A stretch of DNA of 64,000 nt. Source: Lasiodiplodia sp. COLG20. Lineage: Eukaryota > Ascomycota > Dothideomycetes > Botryosphaeriales > Botryosphaeriaceae. The notes beneath the pieces were generated by a model. The model saw nothing but the letters and a program-made list of their open reading frames with translations. It was not told the DNA's origin and ran no database searches. Positions within the stretch are counted from its first letter, which is position 1. Every line of letters begins with the position of its first letter. Made by a program: the position numbers and the translations under genes. Below, one piece after another: positions 45,671 through 57,755 of the stretch. Location: contig VNWV01000001.1 in the NCBI GenBank assembly GCA_009801085.1, positions 6,262,001 to 6,326,000 on the forward strand, in the 5' to 3' direction.

Positions 45671-46183
45671 CTCAAGGCACGTGGTCGGGAGGTTACGAAT
45701 GATGGCATCCCTTCAGTGGCACAGGAAAGGGTAAGAGCGACAGTTGAAGCCATTTTGTTCCCACAAAACAATCGCTGACATTGTGCACGCAGATAGCAGG
45801 CCCAAGGCATCAGACATATACAAAGTAGCTCCATGCGCCAGCCCCGCTGCAATTGATGTTAACGCTTCGATGACCATGGCCTCCGCAGTGACGATAGAAC
45901 CTCTCTTTGTTAAGCGCGTTGTTTGCCCTAAGACAGACTGTTCAGATGCCCACCGTCGTCAAGCAGAGGAGTGCGATTGCCTGGCAGACGCGTTTTCGCA
46001 CCAGGGTCTGCAAAAACAAAATGGGAAGTCGCGCCTTCTCCAGCGAGACGGGCCATCATGGTGAATCCCCACACACGGCCCGGAATCCGCGTGCGTACAC
46101 GTGAGAGACGATCCTGATTCGGACTATGAGGGTTTTCCGGGCGAGCATGTCGAGGTGAGGTCGCCTTCGACTGACGCGCCGGC

Positions 46184-46190
46184 TATATAA
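46184..46190 (+). promoter_or_regulatory. TATA box for the Rim4-like gene
   Basis: TATATAA in GGCTATATAAGCGC, followed by a C/T-rich stretch (46200-46250) typical of fungal transcription starts. It predicts a leader of roughly 300 nt for the gene at 46522. Confidence 0.55.
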
Positions 46191-46389
46191 GCGCATAAAC
46201 CTCTTCCACCATCCATCCCCAAACCTCTCCCTCTACACTCCACTTTTCGTCGTGACCGGACGCCACGCTACTCTTGCTCCTGTCGCGACTCAATCAATCT
46301 GCTTCTCAAGCTCTCGTCGCGCTGCTAGCAAACGTCGCAACAAGCAATTGCGCATTGCACCGCGCCGCCGCTCGCAACGCCAGCTCTTG

Positions 46390-46486
46390 GTAAGCTCTGT
46401 CTTGCGCATGAAGCACCGGGTGCCGCCTGACGCAACTGACATCCTATTGCGCTTGTATAGCCTTAGCTGACAGCTCAACCGCACAG
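46390..46486 (+). other. Possible intron in the 5' leader
   Basis: Donor GTAAGC at 46390, branch-like TAGCTGACA near 46464, acceptor CACAG at 46486. If real, the leader of the RRM gene is spliced, which is common for regulated fungal genes. No coding consequence. Confidence 0.4.
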
Positions 46487-46521
46487 AATTCAAGCCGTCT
46501 TGGAGTAGCTCGCGTCCAGCC

Positions 46522-48909
46522 ATGGATCAGGTCACTCCCCCCTCATCTTCTCGCGGCAAGCACCGCCGCACACGCTCGACCCCAGACCGCATGTCTAGTG
46601 GCAGCTCTGATGGCGAGACTGCCTTGAACTCGCCCATCGCGCCCTCGACGCCCTTCAGCCCGCTCGAGCAACGCGCAGGCGTCAATCTCCCGGACACGCC
46701 TCTCTCACCGCTGTTCGATGGTAAGTGCCCTGCCTACTTCATTTGACTCACCTGCGCAGCAAGCAACGGGTGTCTTCAGTCCTTTGTTATTCCTGCACTC
46801 TCACCTCCTCTCACTTGCGAGGCCCATCTTTCTCAATCCTCACACTGACTTGGCACTCTACCTCACCTCACTTGAAGTTCTTGCTAACCCTGGCTTAATT
46901 TGCAGATATTGCTGATCATGGTGAGCACTGCCGTGTTGGCAGCAGCGAGGAGATCAAGGGCTCGCCCAAACCTGCCGCTGCGACTGGAGTCTACGAATAC
47001 CAAATTTTCCTGACAAACCCTGACGAGGAGCCGACCACTCAGCCGATGGTGGTCAAGCAAGATGGAAAGACGCCCTTCGAGAAGAAAGATTTCGTTCCGA
47101 TCGCCAATCACCGCCGCGTGGACCGCCGCAGACTGAACCCTCAGCGCCCTCACTTGGTGCCAAGCCGCTCTGACCCGGCCGGTATCCATGCGATGTCCGG
47201 CAGTCACCCTCCGCAGTTCTCCGATAGTAAGCTCTCAACCTATTCAACCTCATCTCAGCCTAACTTCAAATAGACCCTTTCATGCAGAGTTACCCTGAGC
47301 CCGCTGTCTCCAGCGAATCATCTCACCCAGAGCTCTCTACCGACTCTGAGAACTTCGTTCCTGGCCCCTTTACCTCAAAGATTGATGCTGGAAATGCCCA
47401 AGCGAAGCTGTCTCCCGAAGCGTGCCTCTTCGTAGCAAGGTGAGTGCTCTCTTCTTCAACAAAATGGCTTGGTAGTTTAACCATTTCATTCCGCAGTCTC
47501 CGGAAGGACAAATCAGACCAGGAAATCCACGCTGCGTTGGTCAAGGAATTCAGCAAGCATGGCACTTGCTACATCAAGGTGAAGCGGAACAGAGAGCTGC
47601 CAATCGCCTTCATTCAATACCACGAGAAGGACAAGGCCGACATGGCCATGGAGTGTGCCAGTGGGGCCTTGATCCTTGAGCGCCCGTGCCGGATCGAGAA
47701 GGCCAGGGCTCCTCGTAAGTCACCAATACGTTCTCCGCGAAACGAACGAATCCTTAACCCGATGTGTGTATAGGCTCTGTCTTCGTCTCCCGCCGCGATG
47801 GCAAGACTCCCTCCCGGGCCGAAGTCGTGCAACTTCTTCAGATGGTCGGCCAGGTTGACAAGATGTGGGCACTCTCGGAGATTGATATGGAGAGATTTGC
47901 ACTGTCTCCCGGCTTCTGCTGCCGCTTCGCCTTCTACCAGGACTCTGTGGATGCGATCACGGTCAGTCCACCTTGTACGGGGTCTTTCATGGCTTGTCGT
48001 TGCTGACTACTTGCAGCGCTATCGCGATCACCTTGTCTACGACGTGGAGTCGTTCCTGGCGCCGGAAAAAAACCACCAACCCACCTTCGACTGGGGTAGT
48101 GTGCTTTCGGAGCCGAACCGTTCGTCAACTACCCCCAACTTCGACTTCAACATCCACATGCGGAATGCTCTGTGGGTTGGAGGGCTCCCGCCAAGTGTCA
48201 CCAAGTCCGAGCTGATGCGGGTCTTCATCAACCAACGCCGGGTTGTTTCCAATGTTGATATCAGGATCCGTACCGCTGCTCCGAGCACCAGTATGTCGTC
48301 TTGTTTCATGTTGTATCTCCAAGTGACCAGCCTAACCGCACTACAGATGAGGCTAGCTATGCGGTCATCTACTTCGCTGATGACCAGAGTGCCCTTGACG
48401 CGGCTTTGTGCACGCACCGCAAGCTGCGCCTCTACACCGGTGAGCGTGTTCGCATTCAGTGGGCATTCAAGAACTTTCTCCGTAACTTCGGACGTGGACA
48501 CACTTCTGGACCCAAGAACTATCACGACTGTGCTGCTGGTACGCACTTCGGCAACCAAAGCAGCTTCTTCCCTGGAGACCCCAACTTTGGACGTGGTCCT
48601 CAAGCTTTCCCGCTTCCCGCCCGTGCCGCCAGCGGCTACCCTCGTCCGGCTGGTGAGATGTCATCTCCTAACGGTGCCTTTGTTAATGGTGCCGGCCATT
48701 TCCATATGGCAAATGTTATGGGCCAGCATGCGGCTCAGCAGGCTTTTGTCAATGGCCAGGTTTATGGAGTGTACCCCGGCCCCATGGCTGAATCTCAGGC
48801 CAACAATGGACATGTTGCTAACCGCGCAACCCCTTCAACGGCCTTTACGGGCTACCCGATTGTCAACGGCACCTACCCTGTGTGCCCACGTTTTACTTCG
48901 AGGTTGTAA
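46522..48909 (+). CDS. Rim4-like protein with three RRM-type regions
   Basis: Seven exons: 46522-46720, 46906-47226, 47274-47439, 47497-47714, 47774-47961, 48017-48290 and 48347-48909, giving 642 residues with all phases consistent. The N-terminus is Ser/Pro/Thr-rich with several SP/TP sites. RRM 1 (about 221-300) has CLFVASLRKDKSD, then IKVKRNRELPIAFIQY and ERPCRIEKAR. The second, degenerate (about 303-368) starts SVFVSRRDGK. The third (about 411-505) has ALWVGGLPPSVTKSEL and SYAVIYFADD. The C-terminal 130 residues are Gly/Asn/Gln/Pro-rich and probably disordered. The order of domains resembles yeast Rim4, a translational regulator of meiosis. The meiotic role here is inference. Late exons read through short introns in other frames, so automated models may differ. 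Confidence 0.75.
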
Positions 48910-49682
48910 AGTCCAGTTGTACACTTTGTCGGCTGTGACTTGACCAGATGCTCTTTCGATTGTCGACCATTACTGCATTCAAGCCCTGAGGTGGCGACGA
49001 ATAATCCTGCGACTGGACCAATGTTCCAGTGTTTGCTTCCATACTTGCTGATATCTTATGAGGGACGGAGAAAAACGGTCGGGAGATACCCTTGGTCGGT
49101 TCAGGCGAACGGCGATGAGGGCGGAAGTATTTGCTTTATTCCTTGCTGACGACCTTTGTTTTTGATTTTCGGGAGATACCCAAAAAAGCACCAATGGCGG
49201 ATGGCGGGACAGGCTGTATAAGAAGTATATAAAATACAAAAAAACTTGAAAGAAACTTTTCCTTCTGTCTTCCAGCTGTTCAATTGTGGAAGGAGCAACT
49301 AAACTACGGGCAGTTGAAGCTATCGTACCACATTACTGTAACGCAATTGATTTTTATGTGCGTGTGTAGTCACAGGTCCATTTAAGTCTGATGTAATAGA
49401 ACAGGCAACGCATTTCATAGGACGTTTATGTGTAAACACTGCTGCTCTAATGACCCATCTATCGCCCTGGCTCTCTCCCATGTCTCCTAGTTCCTCTATC
49501 TGCAAGTATTCTTTCATCTTCTGCTCATAATACTCTTCTCTCCCTCCAGCTCAATATTCCCCACAGCGTCCTTCTCCTTCACTCAACCTTCCCTCCTTCT
49601 CATTCATCCGATATTCCCGCCAACAACCTCTTTACTCCCTTCCCGCCGTCGGAAAAGAGAGGACAAATGGGTAGGAAGCCCC
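48910..49682. other. Convergent spacer with a MITE half
   Basis: About 770 bp between two gene ends. It includes a single MITE arm at 49306-49328. No gene. Confidence 0.45.
49306..49328 (+). mobile_element. Solo arm of the palindromic MITE family
   Basis: CGGGCAGTTGAAGCTATCGTAC matches the left arm of the 85-bp palindrome (GTTGAAGCTATCGTCC) but no complementary arm follows within 200 bp. It is a deletion relic or a one-ended copy. Confidence 0.55.
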
Positions 49683-52368
49683 TTAAACGAACTTCCCATC
49701 CTTGCCAGGCTCCTCAACAACACGGCTCACGCTGCCATACCCTTGCGCACCGCCCGCAGCAGCAACGCCAAGGCTCCTAGAATCATCGCCAGCGTTCTCC
49801 GGAGCAGGCAGGGGCCGGTCCAGGGCGGTGAACCGCTCTCCCTTGACCCTGGCGAGAACCCACAAGCCGGCCATCCTCACGCACCAGCAAGCGGCGGCCC
49901 ACAGCAGGCCGCCGAAGGGGGCGGCGACGAAGGCGCCAAAGGCGCTCCAGTCGTCGCCGTAGAGGCCGTTCTCGAGCAGGATGAGGTTGGCAGCGGCGCG
50001 CGTGTCGCCGTGGTAGTAGACGCAGCCGAACAGGAAGACGGAGAAGATGCCGCCCAGGCCGCCGACGACGACCTCGGTGCCGGACCACCACCAGCAGCGT
50101 TCGCTCAGCCCGATGACCAGGACGGGCACGAGCGAGGCCGAGACGAGGTCGGAGATGAGGTAGACTTGTAGTACTGAGGGCGAGCGCAGCGCCACAACGA
50201 TGACAGGGATGATGGCCAGCACGACGAGCACGCGGATCCACCAGAGCGGGAGGCGGTTGCGGAATAGGTCGTTGGAGCCCGTCGAGACCATGGCGGATTG
50301 GAACGAGTCGAAGGCGGCCGTCGAGAGGGCGACGACCATGACCAGGATGATGCCGACTACCCACGCCGGCAGCAGCGAGAGGAGGCTGAAGAAGGCGACG
50401 GAGCCCTCCTGCGGTGGGTCGCCTGGCCATGCGCCCGACCATGCCGCTAGCAAACCGCTACAGCCGACGAGCGTGAGGATGACGGTAACAGTGACGGCCG
50501 CGATGGTCACAGCGATTCGCAGGTCGCGGTCGCTGCGCGAGGCGAAGGTACGAAGCCAAAAGCCACTCAAAAATAGGTCGTTCGTGAGAATAGCGACAGG
50601 TAAAATGTAGATAAGCTGCCAGCCCAGAAGGTTGGCGTTGAGGTAGCCAGATGAGTCAATCAGCGAGCGGTCAACGTTTGTCTCAACGCCTACGGTAATG
50701 ACACCGATGATGATTAATCCAAGCACCATGACGCCTTGGATATTATCCGTTACGAACGACACCTTGAATCCGCCGAGGGCTGTTAGGGGATGGTTAGTTT
50801 TTTTTCTGACCCCCTGCAAAAAAATAAAAACGGGACTACTTACAGGTGTAGATCGTAGTGACAAAGCACTGGACAATCGTGGCAGGAAGACCATCAAGAC
50901 CGGTCAGAAGAGTGATGATCTGTTGGAGCGCAGATAGCTCTGCAACCATGTACAGGAAAAGCGTAATGAGCCTGAGTAGCCTTGTCAGTTTTTGGCTCCA
51001 GCAGGAACCCCATCCAGTGAAGACGAGTATTGCAAGCAAGACTCACGTCATCAAACTGAGGAACAGAGCCGCTACTATTCCATAGCGCTGCCTCGTCCAC
51101 TCGGTCAGCACGAAGCCTTCCGGGCACTTGCGCCTGATGATGGGTCCCAGGTAGCCGAATATCAGGAGCGGCAGGCCAGAAGACAGCGCGTACACAACGA
51201 GACCGTGCACGCCGGCAATGGTAGCGATCTCAGGATACGTGAACAAGATTCCAGAACCGAGAGCTATTCAGTCGAAACAAAATTGCCTAGGTCAGCTGGA
51301 TGAACGGCAGAAAAAGGGGGGAGCTTGGGGTGGAGGGGGTTAATCAGCGGCAGCACATTCCTCACGCAAGTATTATCTTGATCGAGTTTAAACGGTACTT
51401 CTCAGCTTCGTCGTTGCAGAAATCCACCACATCTCCTCTGGCTTCTCTGAACAAGCTAGCTCAGAAAACACAAAGGGTGGATGTTGCAGAATTCCCGCTC
51501 GACTCAGCGCCCGTAGTGAAGCCGCACAGGGGATGATCCAGCTGGGTCTTCTCCACATGATCGCTGTCTTACCATAGAGGCAGACGTAGCTCAATCACAA
51601 GAGGACCTGTTTCCTGCGGAACGGCATTCTCTTGCCGAGAGTGACTCGTATCGGCGGGAGAGAAATCCCGTAAGCCCGCAAAACAAGCCCAGGGATCGAG
51701 TGATTCATCAATCATGTCATCCAGTGAGGATGTGGGAAAACGCCAGCGGACATGGCCACTGCGAAGAATCGATCTGTAATACGAACCTGGCCAGAACCTG
51801 TCCTTGTTGGACAATCCGAAGAATACCTTGCACGTTTGCAGCCCTCACCGGGGGGGGTCTCGCCTCCTGACGGTGAGGTGCTGTGCCCGAGGGATGATCC
51901 GCGTCGATCATTGCTGGAGGAGCGTTGCTGCCGCTAACCGGGATGGATGCTGGAGAATCGGACTGCAGAAATACATCTGCCTGCCGTCGGTGCATCACTC
52001 ACCCGAAGCTATGAAGTTCAGGGCGAGTGGTATCGCTGCGCATCGGAAAAGTCAGTAAAATCACAACTAACGCGGCAGACCCTCATGAAATATGCAGGAT
52101 TTCGCCGCTTTGACCATCATATTGGCCAAAATAAAGGAAAGCATCGCGTCTGTTATTCTGACCCTTCTGAGTCCTGTTACTGGACAGATAGTCCGATTTG
52201 GACTGGTGGCGGAGCTTCCATGCCACAAAGACACCGCAGATTCTGCGAGAGTACCATTAGTCGGCTCCAAGCGCGTTGCAAGGCAAGCATGACGAAAAGA
52301 GCTTACAGGAAGGCGCCGTAGGTAAGATAGATAATGGCGTTGGACGCCTGGAACGACGGGACACCCAT
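49683..52368 (-). CDS. Sodium:solute symporter family transporter
   Basis: Six exons: 52307-52368, 52181-52242, 52003-52035, 51047-51263, 50844-50971 and 49683-50779, giving 532 residues. Phases agree throughout. The product has about 12 hydrophobic helices. Typical blocks are IPLALNFIASALGSGILFTYPEI near the N-terminus, GYLGPIIRRKCPEGFVLTEW, LGGFKVSFVTDNIQGVMVL, and ILTNDLFLSGFWLRTFASRS. The C-terminal tail is soluble and Ala/Gly-rich. It belongs to the SSS superfamily, which includes urea (Dur3) and proline carriers; the substrate cannot be decided and it is shorter than Dur3. Intron 3 (51264-52002, 739 nt) is the longest intron in the window and holds no recognisable exon. The start ATG at 52368 is the first in frame. 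Confidence 0.8.
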
Positions 52369-53121
52369 GTTGGCAGAACGCTGGGTATTTGTCGGGCCAA
52401 AGAGGTAGAAGCACGCTTTATGGCTGGGGCGCGCAGTGGAGGGTAAGCGGACGAGGATAAAAGGTGGTTGAGAGAGAGAAGCTCTCTCGAAGATCCTCGC
52501 GGTGAGATTTTATTTGACCGGTCGTGCAAAGCGAGCCCACCCGATCTCGCGCCACCCGAGCGCCGTACCTAACCCGATTACGGCAGGTAACCCGACCACG
52601 GATGGTCTCACGCGTCATGCGCGTGATCTGGTGTCTGGGATGCTCCTTCACTACTTTAGCACCCTTTCCATGCTAATCTTCAGATTCGATGGCGACCGAA
52701 ACGATACGACACCGTAGAAGCCGTGGCGAATGCATTTGCGGGTAGTTGAAGCTGATATCCGTCTGTAGACGTAAGCTCTTGGGCTATACAATACGTCCGA
52801 ACAATCAATTTGACTGCCCAAGTTAGTAAATTGAATGATTGCCAGTAACATCTCTTTTGTTTTCGGTTTTGCGATGACCATTCTGAGCGAAATGCCTGTA
52901 ACTCAAAGGGGATAAGAAACAGCAAGAGAAAGAGGCGGGGAAAGAGCAAGGGCACAGAGTAAGGAAATCTAAGTTCATTTTGCATTTCTGTTCATTTTTT
53001 CACAGCTTGGAGTCAGCTGGTAAGCGTATCTATCAATACGCCAAACTCCACCTTTTTTTTTTCTCTTTAAAGTTTGCAAGGCACCAAACGGAGCCCACCT
53101 TCTCCATCAGGAAGAGCTACT
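52369..53121. other. Spacer with a degenerate MITE arm
   Basis: About 750 bp: the transporter promoter on the left and the SAICAR synthetase 3' flank on the right. A degenerate MITE arm lies at 52738-52755. T-rich run at about 53052-53068. Confidence 0.45.
52738..52755 (+). mobile_element. Degenerate solo MITE arm
   Basis: GCGGGTAGTTGAAGCTGA shares GGGTAGTTGAAGCT with the palindrome arms. The following bases (TATCCGTCTGTAGACG) are only loosely similar and no second arm is seen. Confidence 0.4.
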
Positions 53122-54472
53122 TCAAGCAGAAGATGCACTCCTCCACTTCTCTCCCGTCAGCCTCTCGTACGCCTCGACGTACTTCTCGCGCGTACCGCGC
53201 ACCACCTCGTCGGGCATAGCAACATCTTCCTTGCCCTTCAAGCCATTCTTTGTCAGCCAGTCCCGCAGGAACTGCTTGTCGAAGCTGTCCTGGCCCTTGC
53301 CGACAGCGTACGCGTCAGCGGGCCAGAAGCGGCTGCTGTCGGGCGTCAGCACCTCGTCGACGAGGATGACGTCGCGGTTGGGGTCGGCCGGGTCGAAGCC
53401 GAACTCGAACTTTGTGTCGGCGATGATGATGCCGCGCTCGCGGGCGTAGGCGGCGGCGGCCTTGTAGAGGGCCAGGGCGAGCTCCTCGATGCGGGCGGCG
53501 GCGGCGTCGCCGACGATGGCGGCCGCGCGCACGCGGCTGATGTTCTCGTCCTTGCCGCCCACCTCGGCCTTGGTAGACGGCGTGTAGATGGGCTCGGGCA
53601 GCTGCTGCGACTCCTGCAGCCCCGCCGGCGCCGGCTCGCCGTGGATCGTGCCGCTGCGCTTGTACTCGGACCACGCGCTGCCCGTGATGTAGCCGCGCAC
53701 GATGGCCTCGATGGGGAAGATGGAGAGGCGCTGCACTTGCATCGAGCGGCCCGTCAGCGTCGACAGTTGCGCTGGCGAGAGGGTAGGGCTCGCTGCGGTG
53801 ATGGCTGGGGGGAGGTCCGAGGAGATGAAGTGCGTGCGCAGCGAGGGGATCTGCGCGCGCAGGTAGCGGAACCAAAAGGTAGAGAGGTTGGTGAGGAGAG
53901 CGCCTTTCTCGGGGACACCCTGGTTAGACATTAGCTGTGATTACAGGAAAGACGGGATCGATGACTTGATATAAGGGCGAGATGTCTAAGGCAGAGTGCT
54001 GAACATTGACCATAGCTTTATTGCAGGCAAGGAAAGAAGGCTCGCCAACGAACTGGGGACGGGGGCTAAGCAATGATGAACAGCTGCGTGATGGGGATAG
54101 GCAGAAATCAAAAGTAAAGACATGGGAGCATGGGCTGTATACATGAAGATAGAGTTGAGACGGAATTTGTGGAGTTCCCCACAGCACAAAGGCGGGGAAG
54201 CAGAGCAGAAGAAATTGAAGGAAGTTCTTTAATAGAAAGAAAAGTGTGACAAGAAGAAAGGCCTGATATGAGAAAGAAGATTAGGAAACGACTGCGCTTA
54301 CGTTCTTCATAATCACGTCGTAGGCGCTGATGCGGTCCGTTGCCACGAACAGCAGCGTCTTGCTGTCGATTTCGTAGACATCGCGCACCTTACCGCGCGC
54401 CAACAGCTTGAAGCCATGGTCCTCCAGATTAGTGGACACGACGGAAGTGGTAGCCGGGTTGATGGTCGACAT
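53122..54472 (-). CDS. ade1: SAICAR synthetase, purine biosynthesis
   Basis: Two exons, 54302-54472 and 53122-53919, giving 322 residues. It joins CAIR and aspartate, using ATP, to make SAICAR in step 7 of de novo purine synthesis. Exon 1 has [15 protein letters not shown] and [18 protein letters not shown], the ATP-grasp-like start and SAICAR signature. Exon 2 continues [17 protein letters not shown], then [19 protein letters not shown] (substrate loop), [12 protein letters not shown] and [19 protein letters not shown] (metal-binding acids). It ends with a helical C-terminus. No targeting signal, so cytosolic. The intron (382 nt) is long for this window. Single-domain like yeast Ade1, not fused to a carboxylase as in animals. 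Confidence 0.96.
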
Positions 54473-55316
54473 TTTTCACCGTGCAAAGTAAGAAAAAGAC
54501 GTTGTTCTGGTTGTTGAGTCAAAGGAGCAGAGGTTGACGATGCCCGGAGAAAATCTTCGGCTTTATGGCGGCCACCTTTTTCGTCGCCGTTTGGCCGTGC
54601 TGAGAGGCAATCATGTGGAGTTGAAGTTGATCGCGCGGAATGACGACGATGACCTGATTTACGAGCGAGACTTCGGCTATCGGCACCTAGTTCGCGCCTT
54701 CTTCGCAGCGAATGATGTGGCTGTCGGATGAGGCAGAGTTTGGTATGCTAGCCAGCGGTAGCGGCCAAACGCGGCATGCCGATCACACCGACGCTTCGCA
54801 ACGAGTACGTCGTGATGATCTTGCAAGCCGCAGCGTCGAGTCGAGCTCTGAGAGACCTCTTTGTCCAGTCTCTTTTGATGGAAAGACCTGCACTCCGTGA
54901 ATGGTGCCGGCCAACGACATCTTGTGGTCATGTAAGGCCTAGAAAACCTGAGGTATCGACATTGAAGATCTTTGCTTTCCTGTTTGCATTGATCTTGCAA
55001 CCACGCCGACGCGTTCTCAGATCAGAGAGTATCTTTGGCAAAGTACATACAGTACAACGCCGTGTGTAATTTATCGTACAATAGCGTAGCCAACCAGATC
55101 TGTACATCTTCCGCGAACTTCGTACAACCCGCACGACCTATCAACACGTGAAAGAGCCATGACTTACATCTTCCTCATACTACAGAGCGGAGCGAAACCC
55201 TGGACATACCCTGTGCAACGCCGTCCAATGTACAATTCTCCGAAAGGCGCCGATTAGAAAACCCACAAGAAAAAATAACGCCTTTTCTTTTTTGTCCGCG
55301 CCAAGCAAGCCAATGC
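54473..55316. other. Intergenic region between ade1 and carrier genes
   Basis: About 840 bp: the ade1 promoter and the 3' flank of the carrier gene. No supported frame. Confidence 0.45.
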
Positions 55317-56585
55317 TTATATGTTGGAAGTGGCGCCCATGAGCTTGAGAGCGCTCTCGTATGTTCCGAACATGATGGCTGCGCTGGGAACCACACGTAG
55401 AAGATGGGGAGTCAATCCACCATACAGGCCTAGCAGGCCCTCTTCCTTGGCGACAAGCTTGAAGCATTGGACGAGGCCTGTGTATTTCTGGTGGCCATTC
55501 TCCATCGGCGCCAACCGCAGACGCGTCCGCACAACCTGGTTACTCTGTCAGCTACCTGCCTTCGCAAATGTATCCAGGGCACATCGCCTACCTCGTGAGG
55601 ATACGTCAGAATCGTCGCGATAAACTTCGCAAATCCGGCTGCACCAACGCCTCCCGTCCACTGAACCGTCTTATCCCAGGCGTTAGGCTCGCGACCGGAT
55701 GCCTCCAGCCTCTTCTGCCTGTTGGCGAGACCCAGCTTCATCTGCTCGTACAGGACCCACTGCATGGTGCTTTCCGACACGCCCAAGTAGCTCGCCGTGA
55801 GACCCTTGTATAGTCCGCGAATTCCCTCCTGCCGAATAGTCTGCATGGTGCAATCTAGCGCGTTCTTGTACTGCCTGCCGCCCTGGGACTTCGCGTGCGA
55901 CTTGTCGAGCTGCAGCCTCGTCTTGACCAGCCAGATGGGGTTCGTCGCGGTACCTGTCACGACGCCGGCGGTTGCTGCGGCGAGAAGGTGCACCCAGGCC
56001 GATTCCTTTCCGTCGTTGAGATATGTGCTAAGCACGCGCTTGCCGTTGCCGTACGTGTAGAAGTTGATTGCGCGTGCAGGAACCACGCCGATCAAGTTCG
56101 GACCCAGTCCTTTGAACAGCGCTCGCCAGCCTTCTGTGCGAGGGATGGCGAAGAGAATTTGGAACGTTTCACGGAAGTGGAGAAGTGCGCTGCGCGTGAA
56201 CGACATGGTCGACGGAGGAGGGACGCCGCGGGCAGCTCGGGAGGCGAGCAATTGCTGGTGGTAATAGTCAGACTGTAACCGGGTCTTCAACACGTCGAAC
56301 GGCGCTGTCAAGGTTGCGGCGGCTGTACCGCCCATGCTAGTGAAAGACTGCTGTCAGCACAAAGCCCGAAGAAAACTGCTCAAGGTTCACGTACGCGCCA
56401 GCGACGAAATGCGCCCATGATTTGGCAAAGGGCGATGATTTTACAGCCACCCGAGGGTGATTGGAATCTTTTGAGAGCAAAGCATCCCCGCTCTCTCGCG
56501 GCTGGGGTAGGGGGCTCTGCTCAATCGCAGACCGTGCCACCCCCAGCGGGCGGTTGTCCTGGGCGGATTCGAGGGTCATATACAA
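55317..56585 (-). CDS. Mitochondrial carrier, Rim2/SLC25A33-36 type
   Basis: Three exons: 56395-56585, 55592-56336 and 55317-55535, giving 384 residues (or 382 if the second Met is used). There are three tandem carrier repeats with signatures PFDVLKTRL, NPIWLVKTRLQLD and PHEVVRTRL. The W in the second signature (NPIWLVKTR) and GPNLIGVVPARAINFYTYGNGKR in the first repeat mark the pyrimidine-nucleotide carriers of the Rim2/Pyt1 class. The N-terminal 60 residues are polar. It probably exchanges pyrimidine nucleotides (with metal) across the inner membrane for mitochondrial DNA and RNA synthesis. A FAD or folate carrier is less likely. The N-terminal exon is joined by phase and by HFVAGA-type lead into the first repeat. 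Confidence 0.88.
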
Positions 56586-56931
56586 TGCGGCCTGAGTTGT
56601 CGCGGAATTTTTGGCGTGAGGTCTGGACGGGCGCGGGTGTCGAATCTGTCGGAGAGGCTCGCTGCGGAAGTGCCTGGACTAGCTCGGGGGGCGGAGAAGA
56701 CTCTACGTGTAGGGTTGCGGGAGAGGCAGCAGAAAAATTGGAGAAGGGTGGGCGTGGCGCGACAAGATAGCTCTGCTGCGGAGGGCGCGGTCGAGAAATT
56801 CCTTCGGGCGAGCCGTACCCCGGTCGAGCCGGCGTCATTCATCGCGCTTGAGCTCCGATCTACGAGAGCTCCGTTGCCGGCCTACCGCTCCACCAAAACC
56901 ACCTATCCTCTCGCATTCAGAAATCGAAGCC
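56586..56931. promoter_or_regulatory. Divergent promoter between carrier and CIA30 genes
   Basis: 346 bp between opposite start codons of two mitochondrial-protein genes. GC-rich; no clear TATA element. Confidence 0.5.
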
Positions 56932-57755
56932 ATGCGGTCTACAGCGGTGCTCGGCGCTCCAGGCTTCTGGAAGCGTAGCGTCGACGAGCTGCGCCGTCGC
57001 TCCAACACAGGCATGCCCGATACCTCGCCGCCGCCACACGCTCCAGCCTGCTAATCTGCGGTCATGCAGTCTTCCAGCTCGAAGCCATGAAAGGCGCCGC
57101 GCCGTTGCCCCTCGTCAACTTCTCCGACCCTTCGTCCATTGGCCTCTGCAAGCGCATGTCCGACGCCGACATTGGCGGCTACTCCGAGATCCACCTTGAC
57201 TTCGTTCCTCAATCGCCGCCGCATGCCCGCTTCCATGGGAACATCTCCATTCAGCTCCCCCAGGACAATCCCAATGTTACTCGCACCGGCTTCACTGGCT
57301 GGCGGACGCATGACCGCCCGCCCACCATCTTCGGCAAGTCGCTGTTCGACTTGGATCCTTACAAGTACCTGGCGCTGCGCGTGAAGTCGGACGGCCGCAA
57401 GTACTTTGTGAACGTGCAGACAGAGTCGGTCGTGCCGACGGACCTGCACCAACATCGCCTATTTGCGCGCAAGCCTGGAGAGTGGGAGACGGTGCTGATT
57501 AAGCTGAGCGAGTTCGTGCGGACGAATCACGGCATTCCAGTGGAGCCGCAGAAGGAGATGATGAGGCAGAGGGTGCGCTCGGTGGGCATTAGCTTGACCG
57601 ACAGAGTGCCTGGGCCGTATGAGCTCTGCATTGGCAAGATATGGGCCACCAATGAGCTCAGTGAGAGCGAGAGTGAAGAAGATGCTCGACTAGACGAGAT
57701 CTCTAGGGCTCCCTCGGAGGAGCCCACAGAGGCCGAGAAGCCGAGGACTCTATGA
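56932..57755 (+). CDS. cia30: Complex I assembly factor CIA30 (NDUFAF1)
   Basis: Two exons, 56932-57010 and 57070-57755, giving 254 residues. The first exon encodes MRSTAVLGAPGFWKRSVDELRRRSN, a basic helix typical of the family's start and possible presequence. Exon 2 is the CIA30 domain: LPLVNFSDPSSIGLCKRMSDADIGG, FHGNISIQLP, GFTGWRT, YKYLALRVKSDGRKYFVNVQT and IGKIWATNE. The C-terminus is acidic. It assists assembly of respiratory complex I. The 59-nt intron has a predicted GC donor (CAG|GCATGC) and CTAAT branch. A GT donor 24 nt upstream would break the phase. The split frame explains why no single open frame covers the gene. Confidence 0.88.

Larger units (their letters stand above)
45671..46521. 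other. Spacer and leader upstream of the RRM gene
   Basis: About 850 bp. The right half holds a good TATA element at 46184 and a long leader rich in C and T with a likely intron, both listed separately. Confidence 0.5.

Noticed and set aside
53074..53934. 286-codon plus-strand frame over the SAICAR synthetase gene
   Set aside because: It is the antisense shadow of the ade1 exon; the minus frame has all family motifs.
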